DNA from: Cohaesibacter celericrescens
GTDB lineage: Bacteria; Pseudomonadota; Alphaproteobacteria; Rhizobiales; Cohaesibacteraceae
NCBI RefSeq assembly: GCF_002866925.1
Contig: NZ_PKUQ01000010.1
Location: forward strand, 1-38,799
Length of the DNA stretch: 38,799 bases
Direction of reading: 5' to 3'
Position 1 is the stretch's first letter. Each line of letters begins with the position of its first letter. Shown here piece after piece: positions 8,631-17,985 of this stretch. Made by a program: the position numbers and the translations under genes. A model generated the notes under the pieces. That model made no database searches and was not told the origin of the DNA. It worked only from the letters and a program-made list of their open reading frames with translations.

Positions 8631-9302
8631 ATGCAAATTCTTAAATGGGCGGTTGGCGCCATCATTGCCATTTTGGTTGTTCTATTCTTGCACTATACAT
8701 TGCCATCCCGTGACATTGTCCGGATTGTCGGCACGGATGTGAAGCGCATGGATATCGGCGCGTCGTGGTTCTGGGCCTCTCCCGACGCAGGAACCACCAA
8801 GGTCGATACCAGAGATGTGCGGTTTATCAATGCCGAGCTACCCAACGGCAAACCCTATGTCTATCGCAACGAAGACACCGATTGGAGCTGGCCACCTTAT
8901 CTGAAATTTGACAGCGGCAACCTCACCGCTCAGGCGCAATCACTGGCACAAAAGAATGACAATTGGGTGGCCGTAACCCACTATGGCTGGCGCATCAAGC
9001 TCTTCACTATTTTCCCCAATGTGGTGAAGATCAAACCTGTTGCAGGACCGGATGTCTTTCTGATCCCATGGTTCAACATTGTCTTCTTCATGTGCCTCGC
9101 TGCAATTGCTTATTTTATCGTCCGCATGATCCGGATATTCAAGGTCGAGCAAATCGATCCTGTCCTTGACGAGATCGAACAAACCGCCGATGAGATGACC
9201 GACAATATGTCCGATTACACAGATCAAGCCCAAAGCCGATTGGGCTCTATCCGAGCGGCTATCAAGGCTTGGTTCAAACGCTGGTTTGGCGAGGTCAAAT
9301 AG
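8631..9302 (+). CDS. DUF1523 family inner-membrane protein
   Basis: A 223-residue protein with a first membrane helix at about residues 3-24 (ending LHYTLPSRDIVRI), a periplasmic domain, a second helix at about 137-160 (LIPWFNIVFFMCLAAIAYF), and a cytoplasmic helical tail of about 60 residues. HYTLPSRDIVRIV, NGKPYVYRNEDT, WPPYLKFD, THYGWR and VKPVAGPD-like blocks are hallmarks of the DUF1523 family, common in Rhodobacterales and relatives; its function is unknown. The ATG at 8631 follows GGGGGA at 8621-8626 and removes 13 unlikely residues from a longer frame starting at 8592. As the only membrane protein of the operon it could tether the ATPase complex to the inner membrane. No clear terminator follows. 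Confidence 0.88.
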   Translation: MQILKWAVGAIIAILVVLFLHYTLPSRDIVRIVGTDVKRMDIGASWFWASPDAGTTKVDTRDVRFINAELPNGKPYVYRNEDTDWSWPPYLKFDSGNLTAQAQSLAQKNDNWVAVTHYGWRIKLFTIFPNVVKIKPVAGPDVFLIPWFNIVFFMCLAAIAYFIVRMIRIFKVEQIDPVLDEIEQTADEMTDNMSDYTDQAQSRLGSIRAAIKAWFKRWFGEVK

Positions 9303-9690
9303 GTCAATTGCGTTTGAGGCGGCGCTGAACGAACTTTTGGTGAAACACCTTTAGCCTTAAAGATATAACACCTGTTCAGTACTGGATTTATCGCATAACA
9401 ACTTGGGATTCTACGAAAATCTAAAATACTTTTAGAGAAAGACTTATCCATCACGCTTATATTTTACTAAGGCTAAAATGGACGATGATCTTATCTGACA
9501 CATTGAATGCATTGAAATTTTCGAATCCGCGAACACTGAACATGCATTTGAGATTTATTTTAAGAATAATAATTCTTAGAAATTTCAAAAATATTTGAGA
9601 TGCCATTATAGAAGCTATAGATGGCAATGTTACAATATTCACAACATTAAAGATTATGAATTTATAAAAAATAGAAAATATCAATGAATA

Positions 9691-9786
9691 TTATGCTTCC
9701 AGCCCTTTATATTCAATATATCTTTCAAAATCTTTATCTGACATACTATTCATTACCGCTTTACGCTTGACGAAAGTCAAGGTCAC
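9691..9786 (-). pseudogene. Possible small ORF or gene remnant overlapping nos promoter
   Basis: A minus-strand frame ends at a TAA at 9691-9693 and stays open up to about 9850, into nosC. From a GTG at 9786 it encodes 31 residues; from an ATG at 9753 it encodes 20 (ending DFERYIEYKGLEA). The residue composition looks like a real protein tail, but no ribosome site precedes either start and the frame overlaps the Fnr-type box. It may be the 3' stub of a gene cut off when the nos cluster arrived, or chance. Confidence 0.2.
9767..9780 (+). promoter_or_regulatory. Crp/Fnr-family binding site (NNR/DNR/Fnr type)
   Basis: TTGACGAAAGTCAA is a perfect 14-base palindrome of the TTGAC-N4-GTCAA form recognised by Fnr-superfamily regulators such as NNR, DNR and FnrP that switch on denitrification genes. 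Its centre (9773.5) lies 41.5 bases before a start predicted from the -10 element at 9801-9806, the classic class II activator position. Confidence 0.8.
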
Positions 9787-9800
9787 TCTAAAGGGAACAC

Positions 9801-9806
9801 CATAAT
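9801..9806 (+). promoter_or_regulatory. Candidate -10 element of the nos promoter
   Basis: CATAAT matches five of six bases of TATAAT. Transcription would begin around 9813-9815, which puts the upstream TTGAC-N4-GTCAA box at about -41.5. No -35 hexamer is needed at a class II site. The predicted start coincides with the first ATG of nosC, so the message may be leaderless, or translation may begin at the second ATG (9863). Confidence 0.5.
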
Positions 9807-9814
9807 TTTCATCT

Positions 9815-10327
9815 ATGAAACATTCACATGGCTCCTCATCTTGCGCTCACAAGCGCTCTGAAATGAAGCAAATATTGGTCGGAGAGCTGAAGCGCTTTCT
9901 AACCGAGTTGTGTGTTGTGCTGTCCCTACTGATGATGCTGGTTCAGACCTATCCAGCAGCTTCCAGCGCGATGAACGAGTGGACACCTATTTGTTCAAGC
10001 GCCGGCCTCTCCCTTGTTCAGATCCCTTCTGATGAAAATGTGCCAAACGACGATTGCACGCGCTGCGTCCTCTGTTTCACGCATCACAATTCATTTGTCG
10101 GCGTGCCTGTTAAAACGACAGACATGCCATCTCCCCATGCAGGCAAGGGTTTTTCTCAACCCGAACTGGTAGCCAATTCGATTCCATTGCCGGATCACCT
10201 TTTGCCATTTTCTGGCGCGCCCCCTCCATTCAAGCAAGTTGAACCAATGTTGCACACTTATTCTGTGTCGGTGTCACCGACACCAAACACTGTGCCTGTC
10301 ATGCCGGAGATCATCTCATGGCATTAG
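9815..10327 (+). CDS. nosC: NosC-like CXXCXXC protein preceding nosR
   Basis: A 170-residue protein with a hydrophobic segment at about 32-52 that could be a signal peptide or anchor. A conserved cysteine part follows: C60 in TPICSSAG, then C81, C84 and C87 in CTRCVLC followed by H90 and H91. The CXXCXXC motif and the place directly before nosR match NosC of the Paracoccus nosCRZDFYLX cluster, whose role is unknown; the ICxxxG...CxxC pattern also recalls DUF2946. The ATG at 9815 falls on the predicted transcription start and has no ribosome site. The ATG at 9863 gives a tidier signal peptide but drops a His/Cys-containing N-terminus. The stop lies ten bases inside nosR, so the two are coupled. 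A metal- or redox-related role is inferred from the cysteines. Confidence 0.72.
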   Translation: MKHSHGSSSCAHKRSEMKQILVGELKRFLTELCVVLSLLMMLVQTYPAASSAMNEWTPICSSAGLSLVQIPSDENVPNDDCTRCVLCFTHHNSFVGVPVKTTDMPSPHAGKGFSQPELVANSIPLPDHLLPFSGAPPPFKQVEPMLHTYSVSVSPTPNTVPVMPEIISWH

Positions 10328-12537
10328 GCAAAAGACTCTTTCCCGAATTTTGGCGCACGCTTGCCCCCTTGTTGGTGCTGTTGGCCGCCACCCTTCTCCT
10401 CACATTGCCAGCTAGCGCACTCGGCAACCAGCCGGTCATCGAGAAATATCTGACAAAAGTAGCCGCGGCTGACTTGGTCGAGGGAGCAACGGACTATGGT
10501 CCGCTCCGAAGCGACGTACCCATAGCGCCTGTCATGAAAAATGATGAGCTGCTGGGCTATGCATTCATCACCAGCGACTTTGTCAGCACAACCGGATATT
10601 CGGGCAAGCCCATACATGTGATGGTTGCGATTGACCCTGATGGCAAATTGCTGAAGGCCAATCTTGTCAAACATTCAGAACCCATCGTGCTGATCGGCAT
10701 TCCCAACAGCAAAATCCAAGCCCTGACCGAGACTTATTCGGGGTTGGACATCGTGCATGAAGCAAAAACCGGCGGATCTGGCCACGATCTGGATATCATT
10801 TCCGGGGCCACCGTCACGATTATGATCATTGATGATTCTATCGTGCGGTCTGCGATTAAAGTTTCACGCGCCATGCAGCTGGGTGGCCTCACTGTTGAAG
10901 CGGGCAGTGATACCCCCCCACGCGCCCTCAAGTCTGACCTTATTACTGTGTCTGATTGGCAAACCCTCTCGGGTGATGGTTCCATCCGCCGCATGACGCT
11001 GGACATTGGGCAAGTCAATTCTGCCTTTGAAAAGGCCGGTGATGCTCGCGCCATCAAACGGCCAGAGCCAGGTGATCCGACCGATACCTATATCGACATG
11101 CAGGCTGCATTGGTATCAGTGCCAAGCATCGGTTTGAGTTTGCTCGGTGACGCAGAATATAAAAACCTGACCGAGTGGCTGAAAGAAGGAGAGCAGGCCA
11201 TTTTGATCATGGGTCGCGGTGTCTATTCCTTCAAAGGTTCTGGTTATGTGCGCGGCGGCATATTCGATCGCATTCAATTGATTCAAGGCGACAATTCGGT
11301 CCGTTTCCACGATCGTCAGCAGAAACGTCTCGGGGCTCTGGCACCAGATGATGCGCCGGCTTTCAATGAGCTGGATATCTTCAAGATTCCGGCGGACGCA
11401 GACTTTGATGTGGGCGACCCGTGGCGCTTGCAATTGCTGGTCAACCGCGCGGTCGGACCGATTGAGAAAACCTTTCTCACCTTCGATCTGGGCTACAAGC
11501 TGCCAGAATTTTATCTTGAGCCGCGCCCTGTTGCTCCGCTAGCAACGAGTGTGGTGGATGGAGACGAAGATGCAGCGGCACGTGCGGCCTTATGGAAGCG
11601 GGTCTGGAACGACAAAAAAGTCGAAATAGCCATTCTGTTGGTGATGCTCACGGTTTTGACTGGGACATTCTTTTTCCAAAAACAAGCCACGCGTAATGCC
11701 AAAGCCTTCTATTGGTTCCGCATGGGGTTCCTGACCTTGACACTGGCATTCCTCGGATGGAGCCAGAATGCCCAATTGTCCATCGTCAATCTAATGGCAC
11801 TTGGCGCATCTTTCTCGGATGGTTTCAGCTGGGATGCCTTTTTGCTTGATCCCTTGGTGTTCATCCTGTGGAGCTCGGTTGCGGCAGCCTTGTTGTTCTG
11901 GGGGCGCGGCGCTTTTTGCGGCTGGCTTTGCCCATTCGGAGCCTTGCAGGAGCTTTCCAATCAGATAGCACGCTTCTTCAAAGTGCCACAAATCACACTG
12001 CCTTGGGGTCTACACGAGCGGCTTTGGCCATTGAAATATATGATTTTCATGGGTTTGGTCGGGCTGTCGATGGTCTCGGTTCCCCTTGCGGAACAATATG
12101 CAGAAATCGAACCATTTAAGACTGCGATTATTCTCAAGTTCGCACGCGGATGGCCCTACGTTCTGTTCGCTGTTGCCTTGCTCAGTGCGGGGTTGTTCAT
12201 CGAACGGTTCTATTGCCGCTATCTATGTCCGCTGGGTGCCGCACTGGCCATCCCCGGTAGAATTCGCATGTTTGACTGGCTCAAGCGCTACAAAGAATGC
12301 GGCAGCCCGTGCCAGACATGCGCCAATGAGTGCTTTGTTCAAGCCATCCATCCAACCGGTGAAATCAACCCCAACGAATGCCTGTCGTGCTTGCACTGTC
12401 AGGTTCTCTATCAAGACGACCAAAAATGCCCTGTTTGCATCAAACAAAGAAAAAGCAGGGAAAAAATAGCAAGAAGCAACGCCACATCAGCGGATGCATT
12501 CAGTCAATTGCTTGGCCAGCCAAGCGCTAAAAACTAG
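10318..12537 (+). CDS. nosR: NosR, membrane flavo-iron-sulfur protein for N2O reduction
   Basis: A 739-residue polytopic membrane protein needed for electron delivery to, and expression or activity of, N2O reductase. An N-terminal signal/anchor (about 10-34) is followed by a periplasmic FMN-binding domain with the flavinylation motif SGATVT at 162-167. A set of membrane helices starts at about residue 435. Two CxxxCP motifs (C534/C538 and C633/C637) lie on the membrane part. A C-terminal cytoplasmic ferredoxin-like region follows, with cysteine clusters [12 protein letters not shown] and CLSCLHC for two [4Fe-4S] clusters. Length and order are those of NosR. The ATG at 10318 has GGAGA at 10306-10310. 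The stop TAG lies in the nosZ ribosome site. Covalent FMN requires an ApbE/NosX transferase, which this cluster lacks. Confidence 0.96.
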   Translation: MALGKRLFPEFWRTLAPLLVLLAATLLLTLPASALGNQPVIEKYLTKVAAADLVEGATDYGPLRSDVPIAPVMKNDELLGYAFITSDFVSTTGYSGKPIHVMVAIDPDGKLLKANLVKHSEPIVLIGIPNSKIQALTETYSGLDIVHEAKTGGSGHDLDIISGATVTIMIIDDSIVRSAIKVSRAMQLGGLTVEAGSDTPPRALKSDLITVSDWQTLSGDGSIRRMTLDIGQVNSAFEKAGDARAIKRPEPGDPTDTYIDMQAALVSVPSIGLSLLGDAEYKNLTEWLKEGEQAILIMGRGVYSFKGSGYVRGGIFDRIQLIQGDNSVRFHDRQQKRLGALAPDDAPAFNELDIFKIPADADFDVGDPWRLQLLVNRAVGPIEKTFLTFDLGYKLPEFYLEPRPVAPLATSVVDGDEDAAARAALWKRVWNDKKVEIAILLVMLTVLTGTFFFQKQATRNAKAFYWFRMGFLTLTLAFLGWSQNAQLSIVNLMALGASFSDGFSWDAFLLDPLVFILWSSVAAALLFWGRGAFCGWLCPFGALQELSNQIARFFKVPQITLPWGLHERLWPLKYMIFMGLVGLSMVSVPLAEQYAEIEPFKTAIILKFARGWPYVLFAVALLSAGLFIERFYCRYLCPLGAALAIPGRIRMFDWLKRYKECGSPCQTCANECFVQAIHPTGEINPNECLSCLHCQVLYQDDQKCPVCIKQRKSREKIARSNATSADAFSQLLGQPSAKN

Positions 12538-12550
12538 GAGGAGTGGTCAC

Positions 12551-14455
12551 ATGACTACCGATGACAAACAAAAAGAAGGCATTTCCCGCCGAGGTCTGCT
12601 TGGTGGAACAACCGCGGGTGTCGCGATAGCCGGGTCTTTGGCCGTTGGCGGTGCTGCGATGATGAAATCGAATCCGGCTGTCGCTGCGGAAAATAAAACC
12701 GCCTTGCATCCCGGTGAACTTGATGAATATTACGGCTTCTGGTCTTCAGGACAGTGCGGCGAAATGCGCATTCTTGGATTGCCGTCCATGCGCGAACTGA
12801 TGCGTATCCCTGTATTCAACCGTTGTTCTGCGACCGGTTGGGGCAGCACAAATGAATCCAAAAAAATCCTCACCGAAGGCCTGATGCCAGAAACCAAAGA
12901 GTTTTTGGCAAAACGCGGCATGGAAACTTATGACAATGGTGACCTTCATCACCCGCATATGTCCTTCACCGATGGCACCTATGATGGTCGTTATTTGTTC
13001 ATGAACGACAAAGCCAACACCCGTGTGGCTCGTGTACGCTGTGACGTGATGAAATGTGACAAGATCATCGAGATCCCCAACGCCTCTGATATTCATGGCT
13101 TGCGACCCCAGAAATACCCGCGCACAGGATATGTCTTTGCCAACGGAGAGCATCGTGTGCCTCTGGTCAATGATGGCAGCATACTCGATAGCCCTGAAGA
13201 CTATGTCGCAATCTTCACCGCCATTGATGGCGATACCATGCAAGTCGCATGGCAGGTGATTGTTGACGGCAACCTCGACAATGTCGACGCGGATTATCAG
13301 GGCCGTTATGCCATTTCCTCCAGCTACAACTCCGAAGGCGGCGTCACTCTGGCTGAAATGACCGAAGCCGAAATGGATCATGCTGTTATCTTTGATATCA
13401 AGCGCATTGAAGCCGCAGTCGAGGCTGGCGACTACAAAGAATACAACGGGGTGAAAGTTCTGGATGGCCGCAAGGGCTCCAAATTGACCGCTTATATTCC
13501 TATTCCGAACAGCCCGCATGGGGTAAACACCGCACCAGACGGCAAATATGTGATGGTCAATGGCAAGCTGTCGCCAACCGTTTCGATTATCGAATTGGAT
13601 AAAGTCGAAGCCGTCTTCCAAGGCGCAGACCCTCGCTCTTGCATTGTTGGCGAACCTGAACTGGGTCTTGGCCCTCTCCACACAGCCTTCGATGGTCAGG
13701 GCAATGCCTTCACCACCCTGTTCCTCGACAGTCAGGTCGTGAAATGGAATATCGACAAAGCTGTTCGGCTCTATGCTGGTGAAGAAGTCGATCCAATCCT
13801 GTCAAAAGTCGATGTACAATATCAACCCGGCCACAACCACACTTCGATGGGTGAAACCAATGAAGCGGATGGCAAATGGCTGATCTCTCTAAATAAATTC
13901 TCCAAAGACCGCTTCCTTAATGTCGGGCCACTAAAACCGGAGAATGAACAGCTGATCGACATCACCGGTGACACGCCGGTTGTAGTGCATGACAGCCCAA
14001 CCTTTGCCGAGCCACATGACTGTATTATCGTTCATCGTTCCAAGGTGAATCCAGTCAATGTCTGGAGTCGCGATGATCCTATGTGGGAAGATGCCCGCAA
14101 GCAGGCAGAAGCCGATGGCGTTGAGCTCGAAGACGGCCATGACGAGGTCATTCGCGATGGCAACAAAGTGCGGGTCTATATGTACTCGTCCGCACCGACT
14201 TTCTCGCTTGAGAAGTTCACCGTTAAACAGGGTGATGAAGTCACCATCTATATCACCAATATCGACGATGTGGATGATCTGACTCATGGGTTCACCTTGG
14301 GCAACCACGGCATTGCTTTTGAGGTTGGACCACAGGCAACGGCCTCGGCAACCTTCACCGCAGACCGTCCCGGTGTGCATTGGTTCTATTGCCAATGGTT
14401 CTGTCACGCACTCCACATGGAAATGCGTGGCCGTATGCTGGTTGAACCTGCTTAA
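12551..14455 (+). CDS. nosZ: Nitrous-oxide reductase, clade I (Tat-dependent)
   Basis: A 634-residue periplasmic copper enzyme that reduces N2O to N2. A twin-arginine signal (SRRGLLGG, R13/R14) is followed by the seven-bladed propeller that binds the CuZ cluster; histidine ligand motifs DLHHPHMSF (131-139) and GHNHTSMGE are visible. The C-terminal cupredoxin domain holds the CuA site: C614, W616, C618, H622 and M625 in [13 protein letters not shown]. The Tat signal and neighbouring nosR mark clade I. The ATG at 12551 follows a strong AGGAGGAG at 12536-12543; a frame extension to 12494 would run into nosR and is rejected. The very strong ribosome site fits the high demand for this subunit. Confidence 0.98.
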   Translation: MTTDDKQKEGISRRGLLGGTTAGVAIAGSLAVGGAAMMKSNPAVAAENKTALHPGELDEYYGFWSSGQCGEMRILGLPSMRELMRIPVFNRCSATGWGSTNESKKILTEGLMPETKEFLAKRGMETYDNGDLHHPHMSFTDGTYDGRYLFMNDKANTRVARVRCDVMKCDKIIEIPNASDIHGLRPQKYPRTGYVFANGEHRVPLVNDGSILDSPEDYVAIFTAIDGDTMQVAWQVIVDGNLDNVDADYQGRYAISSSYNSEGGVTLAEMTEAEMDHAVIFDIKRIEAAVEAGDYKEYNGVKVLDGRKGSKLTAYIPIPNSPHGVNTAPDGKYVMVNGKLSPTVSIIELDKVEAVFQGADPRSCIVGEPELGLGPLHTAFDGQGNAFTTLFLDSQVVKWNIDKAVRLYAGEEVDPILSKVDVQYQPGHNHTSMGETNEADGKWLISLNKFSKDRFLNVGPLKPENEQLIDITGDTPVVVHDSPTFAEPHDCIIVHRSKVNPVNVWSRDDPMWEDARKQAEADGVELEDGHDEVIRDGNKVRVYMYSSAPTFSLEKFTVKQGDEVTIYITNIDDVDDLTHGFTLGNHGIAFEVGPQATASATFTADRPGVHWFYCQWFCHALHMEMRGRMLVEPA

Positions 14456-14466
14456 AGGGCATTTGC

Positions 14467-15726
14467 ATGTTGCTTCGCTTGATTTTCATTCTCCTTATGC
14501 TGGCACCAACCACGATGGTCGGCGCAGTGGAGATCGTCGTCTCTGAACAAAGCGGAGCATTGACTCAAGCGCTCAATAACGCGAAGGCGGGTGACATTAT
14601 CCGCCTTCAGCCCGGCTCATATAAAGGGCCGATTGTCATCAACAAGGCAATCATCCTTGATGGTGGTGGGAAAGCCGCAATTGTCGGCAATGAAATAGGG
14701 TCCGTCATCTCGGTTACAGTGCCAAATGTGACGGTTCGCGGCTTGACGATCACCGGATCCGGCTCCAAAGGGAACGGTCGGGACGCTGGCGTTTTTCTTG
14801 GCAAAAAGGCCGAAAACGCAGTGGTGTCCGACAATAAAATTCTAGGCAATCTTGTTGGCGTCGATGTGCGTGGTTCCAAGAATGCCCTTGTCACCAGAAA
14901 TATAATTCAAGGGCGACAAGACCACCGTATGAACGACCGCGGCAATGGCGTTTATATGTGGAATGCACCGGGTGCAAAAGTCATCAAGAACGATTTCCGT
15001 TGGGGGCGTGACGGCATCTTCGTCAACACCTCCAAAAACAATGAATTCTCCAACAACCGATTCCGAGATCTACGTTTTGCCGTGCATTATATGTATGCCA
15101 ACAACAGCGTGGTATCGGGCAATATCTCGCTCGGCAATCATCTGGGTTATGCGATCATGTATTCCGATGATGTGCGGATTGAAGGCAATTATTCAAAGGG
15201 TGACCGCAACCATGGCATCATGATGAATTATACCAACCGGACTCTGGTCCTCAACAATCACATTGAGCAGGTCGGAGACAAATGTGTTTTCATCTATAAT
15301 GCCCACCGGAACAGCTTCAAGGGAAACCTGTTCTCCGGCTGTGGCATCGGCATTCATTTCACTGCGGGATCAGAGCGCAATGACTTTATCTCAAATGCCT
15401 TTGTCGGCAACCGTACCCAGGTCAAATATGTTGGTACGCGCTGGATCGACTGGAGCGTCGATGGGCATGGCAATTATTGGTCAGATCACGCCGCCTATGA
15501 TCTTGATGGCAACGGCATCGCTGACACAGCCTATCGTCCCAATGACATCATGGACCACGTGCTCTGGACACAACCTGCAGCCAAGTTTTTACTTGGATCT
15601 CCTGCGATCCAACTGATCCGCTGGTCACAATCTGCTTTTCCGGCACTTTTGCCAGGCGGCGTCATCGACCAAGCACCAATGATGCACCCTCTTCTGCCCC
15701 AGCCCCCTTCATGGGAGGAATTCTGA
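14467..15726 (+). CDS. nosD: NosD, periplasmic beta-helix copper-maturation protein
   Basis: A 419-residue exported protein that, with the NosFY transporter, supports assembly of the CuZ site in NosZ. A signal peptide occupies about residues 1-20 (ending VGA). The body is a right-handed parallel beta-helix of the CASH/carbohydrate-binding type, seen as repeated short N-rich turns (for example NNEFSNNRFRD, NNSVVSGN, NRTLVLNNH). It starts 11 bases after nosZ. Its TGA shares one base with the nosF ATG, and the nosF ribosome site lies within its last codons. Confidence 0.95.
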   Translation: MLLRLIFILLMLAPTTMVGAVEIVVSEQSGALTQALNNAKAGDIIRLQPGSYKGPIVINKAIILDGGGKAAIVGNEIGSVISVTVPNVTVRGLTITGSGSKGNGRDAGVFLGKKAENAVVSDNKILGNLVGVDVRGSKNALVTRNIIQGRQDHRMNDRGNGVYMWNAPGAKVIKNDFRWGRDGIFVNTSKNNEFSNNRFRDLRFAVHYMYANNSVVSGNISLGNHLGYAIMYSDDVRIEGNYSKGDRNHGIMMNYTNRTLVLNNHIEQVGDKCVFIYNAHRNSFKGNLFSGCGIGIHFTAGSERNDFISNAFVGNRTQVKYVGTRWIDWSVDGHGNYWSDHAAYDLDGNGIADTAYRPNDIMDHVLWTQPAAKFLLGSPAIQLIRWSQSAFPALLPGGVIDQAPMMHPLLPQPPSWEEF

Positions 15727-16625
15727 TGCCAGCTCTTGAGATTGAAAATGTCTTCAAACGCTACAAAGCGCTTGAAACCGTATCGGACGTTAGTTTTGAC
15801 GTTGCTGCGGGTGAACGTGTGGCTCTGCTTGGCCACAATGGCGCAGGCAAGACAACCATCATTCGCATGATTTTGGGCCTTACCTCCGTTTCAGATGGAG
15901 CCATCAGGGTTCTGGGGGGCGCTCCAGGCACCCGCTCCGCCCGCAAACAAACTGGCTTTCTACCCGAAAGTGTGGCGTTTCATGGGGCATTGACTGGTCG
16001 CGAACAACTGCATCATTTTGCTCGTCTCAAATCGACATCAAAATCCGAAGCCGACACTCTTCTTGAGCGTGTCGGTTTGGCAGACGCTGCCGACCGCAAA
16101 ATCAGGACCTATTCCAAAGGCATGCGCCAGCGCATCGGACTGGCACAAGTGATGCTAGGGCGCCCCAAACTCGCGGTACTTGATGAACCAACCAGCGGTC
16201 TTGATCCGGTATCAAGGCATGAGTTTTATGACATTGTCGATGAACTAGCCAACAACGGCGCAGCGGTGCTGTTGTCTTCACACGCCCTGACCGAGCTAGA
16301 ATTACGCACAGACCGCGTTGCCATTTTAAGCAAGGGAAAGATGGTCGCCAACGACAGCCTGTCTCACCTGCGCCAATCCGCTCAATTGCCGATTAGAGTG
16401 ACTGTCACCGCAACGCCCGACACCATCGAAGGTATGGCAGCAAAACTGGGGGGGCAACGGGTCAATGGCCAGTCGCTTGAACTGTTGTGCCAACCGCCGG
16501 AAAAGGTAGCCCTTCTGTCTACGATCACCGCCTTGGGATCCGCAGTCAAAGATCTCGATGTAACACCGGCAAGCCTTGAAGAACTCTACCGGCATTTCAG
16601 CGGTTCCAACGGGGAGCAGATCTAA
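15726..16625 (+). CDS. nosF: NosF, ABC transporter ATPase for CuZ maturation
   Basis: A 299-residue cytoplasmic ABC ATPase that powers NosDFY. Walker A is GHNGAGKTT (about 36-44), the signature is YSKGMRQRIGLAQ in place of LSGGQ (about 131-143), Walker B is LAVLDEPTSGLDP (about 152-164), and the H-loop is SSHALTE. The ATG at 15726 overlaps the nosD stop (TGATG) and follows GGGAGGAA at 15712-15719; an upstream in-frame ATG at 15711 sits in the ribosome site itself and is not used. The gene ends in TAATG, overlapping nosY by one base. Confidence 0.96.
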   Translation: MPALEIENVFKRYKALETVSDVSFDVAAGERVALLGHNGAGKTTIIRMILGLTSVSDGAIRVLGGAPGTRSARKQTGFLPESVAFHGALTGREQLHHFARLKSTSKSEADTLLERVGLADAADRKIRTYSKGMRQRIGLAQVMLGRPKLAVLDEPTSGLDPVSRHEFYDIVDELANNGAAVLLSSHALTELELRTDRVAILSKGKMVANDSLSHLRQSAQLPIRVTVTATPDTIEGMAAKLGGQRVNGQSLELLCQPPEKVALLSTITALGSAVKDLDVTPASLEELYRHFSGSNGEQI

Positions 16626-17443
16626 TGTATATTCTTGCAATTGCACGACTGGAGTTGCTCATCGCGCGCCGCAATCTTTGGGTGGCGATTGCCATTCTTC
16701 TTATGGTGCTCTTCGATGCGGTGCTTACCATGGCAGGGGATGCGCCAACGGGCATGTTGGGCGTTAGCCCGCTTACGGTCGCCCTCACCTCCATCACGAC
16801 TTTATCAGTTTATCTCGTGCCGCTGATTGGCCTTTTGCTTTCCTTTGATGCCATCTCGGGCGAAATGGAACGAGGCACACTCACCCTCAGTTTGTCTTAT
16901 CCTTTATCACGGGTCGAAATCCTCATTGGAAAGTTCTTGGCTCATATCTGCGTTCTGGCGATTGCCATTGGTATTGGCCTTGGTCTCACCGCCACGCTTG
17001 TGATTGTGCAACACGGGTCTCAACATCTGGAAATCCTGCCCCTAGTACGTTTGCTTTTAACGTCTCTCGCTTTAGGAGCAAGCTTTTTGGGGCTGGGATA
17101 TGCTGTTTCTATTCTGGTGCGCCAAACAGGAGCAGCATCCGGCATCGCCATCGCCATCTGGCTGGTCTGCGTAGTGCTGTATGATCTGGGACTGTTGGGC
17201 GCGCTGGTGGCCAATGGATCAGGGGTCTTCGCCAAAAGCGTTTTTCCCTGGATGCTAGTTGCCAATCCGGCCGACGCCTTCCGTTTGATCAATACGCCGG
17301 ATATCACCGCCAATATTCTAGGCTCGGGTGTATCCGCCGCAGGTTCAGTGGTCGGCTTCACCGGACAGCTCCTCTCCTTGACGCTTTGGCCCCTAATCGC
17401 GCTTGCCTTATCCTGTCTGGTGTTTGAAAAGGCAGAACCATGA
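16625..17443 (+). CDS. nosY: NosY, ABC transporter permease for CuZ maturation
   Basis: A 272-residue integral membrane protein with six predicted helices (around residues 17-36, 55-76, 103-127, 143-165, 175-200, 248-268). It is of the ABC-2 permease type that pairs with NosF, and the cytoplasmic SFDAISGEMERGTLTLSLSYPL stretch is typical of NosY. With NosD and NosF it forms the complex thought to supply sulfur or another CuZ component across the membrane. It overlaps nosF by one base and nosL by four bases (ATGA), so nosFYL translation is coupled. Confidence 0.95.
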   Translation: MYILAIARLELLIARRNLWVAIAILLMVLFDAVLTMAGDAPTGMLGVSPLTVALTSITTLSVYLVPLIGLLLSFDAISGEMERGTLTLSLSYPLSRVEILIGKFLAHICVLAIAIGIGLGLTATLVIVQHGSQHLEILPLVRLLLTSLALGASFLGLGYAVSILVRQTGAASGIAIAIWLVCVVLYDLGLLGALVANGSGVFAKSVFPWMLVANPADAFRLINTPDITANILGSGVSAAGSVVGFTGQLLSLTLWPLIALALSCLVFEKAEP

Positions 17444-17985
17444 AACAGTTTCACGCTCTCTTACTGGCCTTTTTCCTTATTCTGCTTGTTGGCTGCGGTG
17501 AAGAAACACAAGTTACCTCTGTTCCAGAACCCATTGCTCTGACCGAAGACGCCGCCGGACACTATTGTCAGATGATAATTCTGGACCATCCCGGCCCCAA
17601 AGCACAGATGTTCATGGCAGCCTATTTGCACCCTCTCTGGTTCTCGCAGGTGCGCGACGGCCTCGCGCGGATGAAGTCAGCAGAACGCACATCTGAGATT
17701 CAGGTGCTCTATGTCAATGACATGGGTGCTGCCAAAAGCTGGCAGGAACCGGGGGTCGACAACTGGATCAAAGCTGACAGCGCCTTTTACGTGGTTGGCT
17801 CCGATGCCGTTGGCGGCATGGGTGCTCCCGAATTTGTGCCATTCTCTTCAAGAGACAAAGCCGACCAGTTCGCGCACGCACGAGGTGGAAACGTGCTTGC
17901 GTTCACTGATATCTCCGCCGAATCCGTCTTGTCCCCCATCGACATCACACAGTCATCTCAAAAAATCCGTACAATGGACGACTAA
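17440..17985 (+). CDS. nosL: NosL, copper chaperone lipoprotein
   Basis: A 181-residue lipoprotein that binds Cu(I) in the periplasm and delivers it to the NosZ maturation complex. The lipobox LLVGC puts the lipidated cysteine at residue 19. The family motif YCQMIILDHPGPKAQMF (about 42-58) contains the Cys and Met expected as copper ligands. It is the last gene of the unit. In several relatives nosX follows here; in this window a minus-strand glycan gene follows instead. No convincing rho-independent terminator follows, only a 7-base-pair stem (18022-18028 with 18036-18042) without a T-run. Confidence 0.95.
   Translation: MKQFHALLLAFFLILLVGCGEETQVTSVPEPIALTEDAAGHYCQMIILDHPGPKAQMFMAAYLHPLWFSQVRDGLARMKSAERTSEIQVLYVNDMGAAKSWQEPGVDNWIKADSAFYVVGSDAVGGMGAPEFVPFSSRDKADQFAHARGGNVLAFTDISAESVLSPIDITQSSQKIRTMDD

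Larger units (their letters stand above)
9303..9814. other. AT-rich intergenic region upstream of nos cluster
   Basis: This 512-base gap is visibly richer in A and T than its neighbours. A 75-codon frame on the minus strand at 9457-9684 is full of Ile, Phe and Asn codons, has no ribosome site and is probably not a gene. There is a perfect 10-base inverted repeat (9350-9359 with 9468-9477) and a short hairpin-forming palindrome at 9561-9578 (TAAGAAT, AATA, ATTCTTA). A short minus-strand frame at 9691-9786 and the nos promoter elements at 9767-9806 are listed separately. Confidence 0.5.

Noticed and set aside
9350..9477. 10-base inverted repeat flanking 108 bases, as a possible miniature mobile element
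   Set aside because: Too short to be significant in a region of this size, with no target duplication.
9457..9684. Minus-strand 75-codon frame in the AT-rich gap
   Set aside because: Its composition (Ile, Phe, Asn, Lys) simply reflects AT-rich DNA; there is no ribosome site and no recognisable motif.
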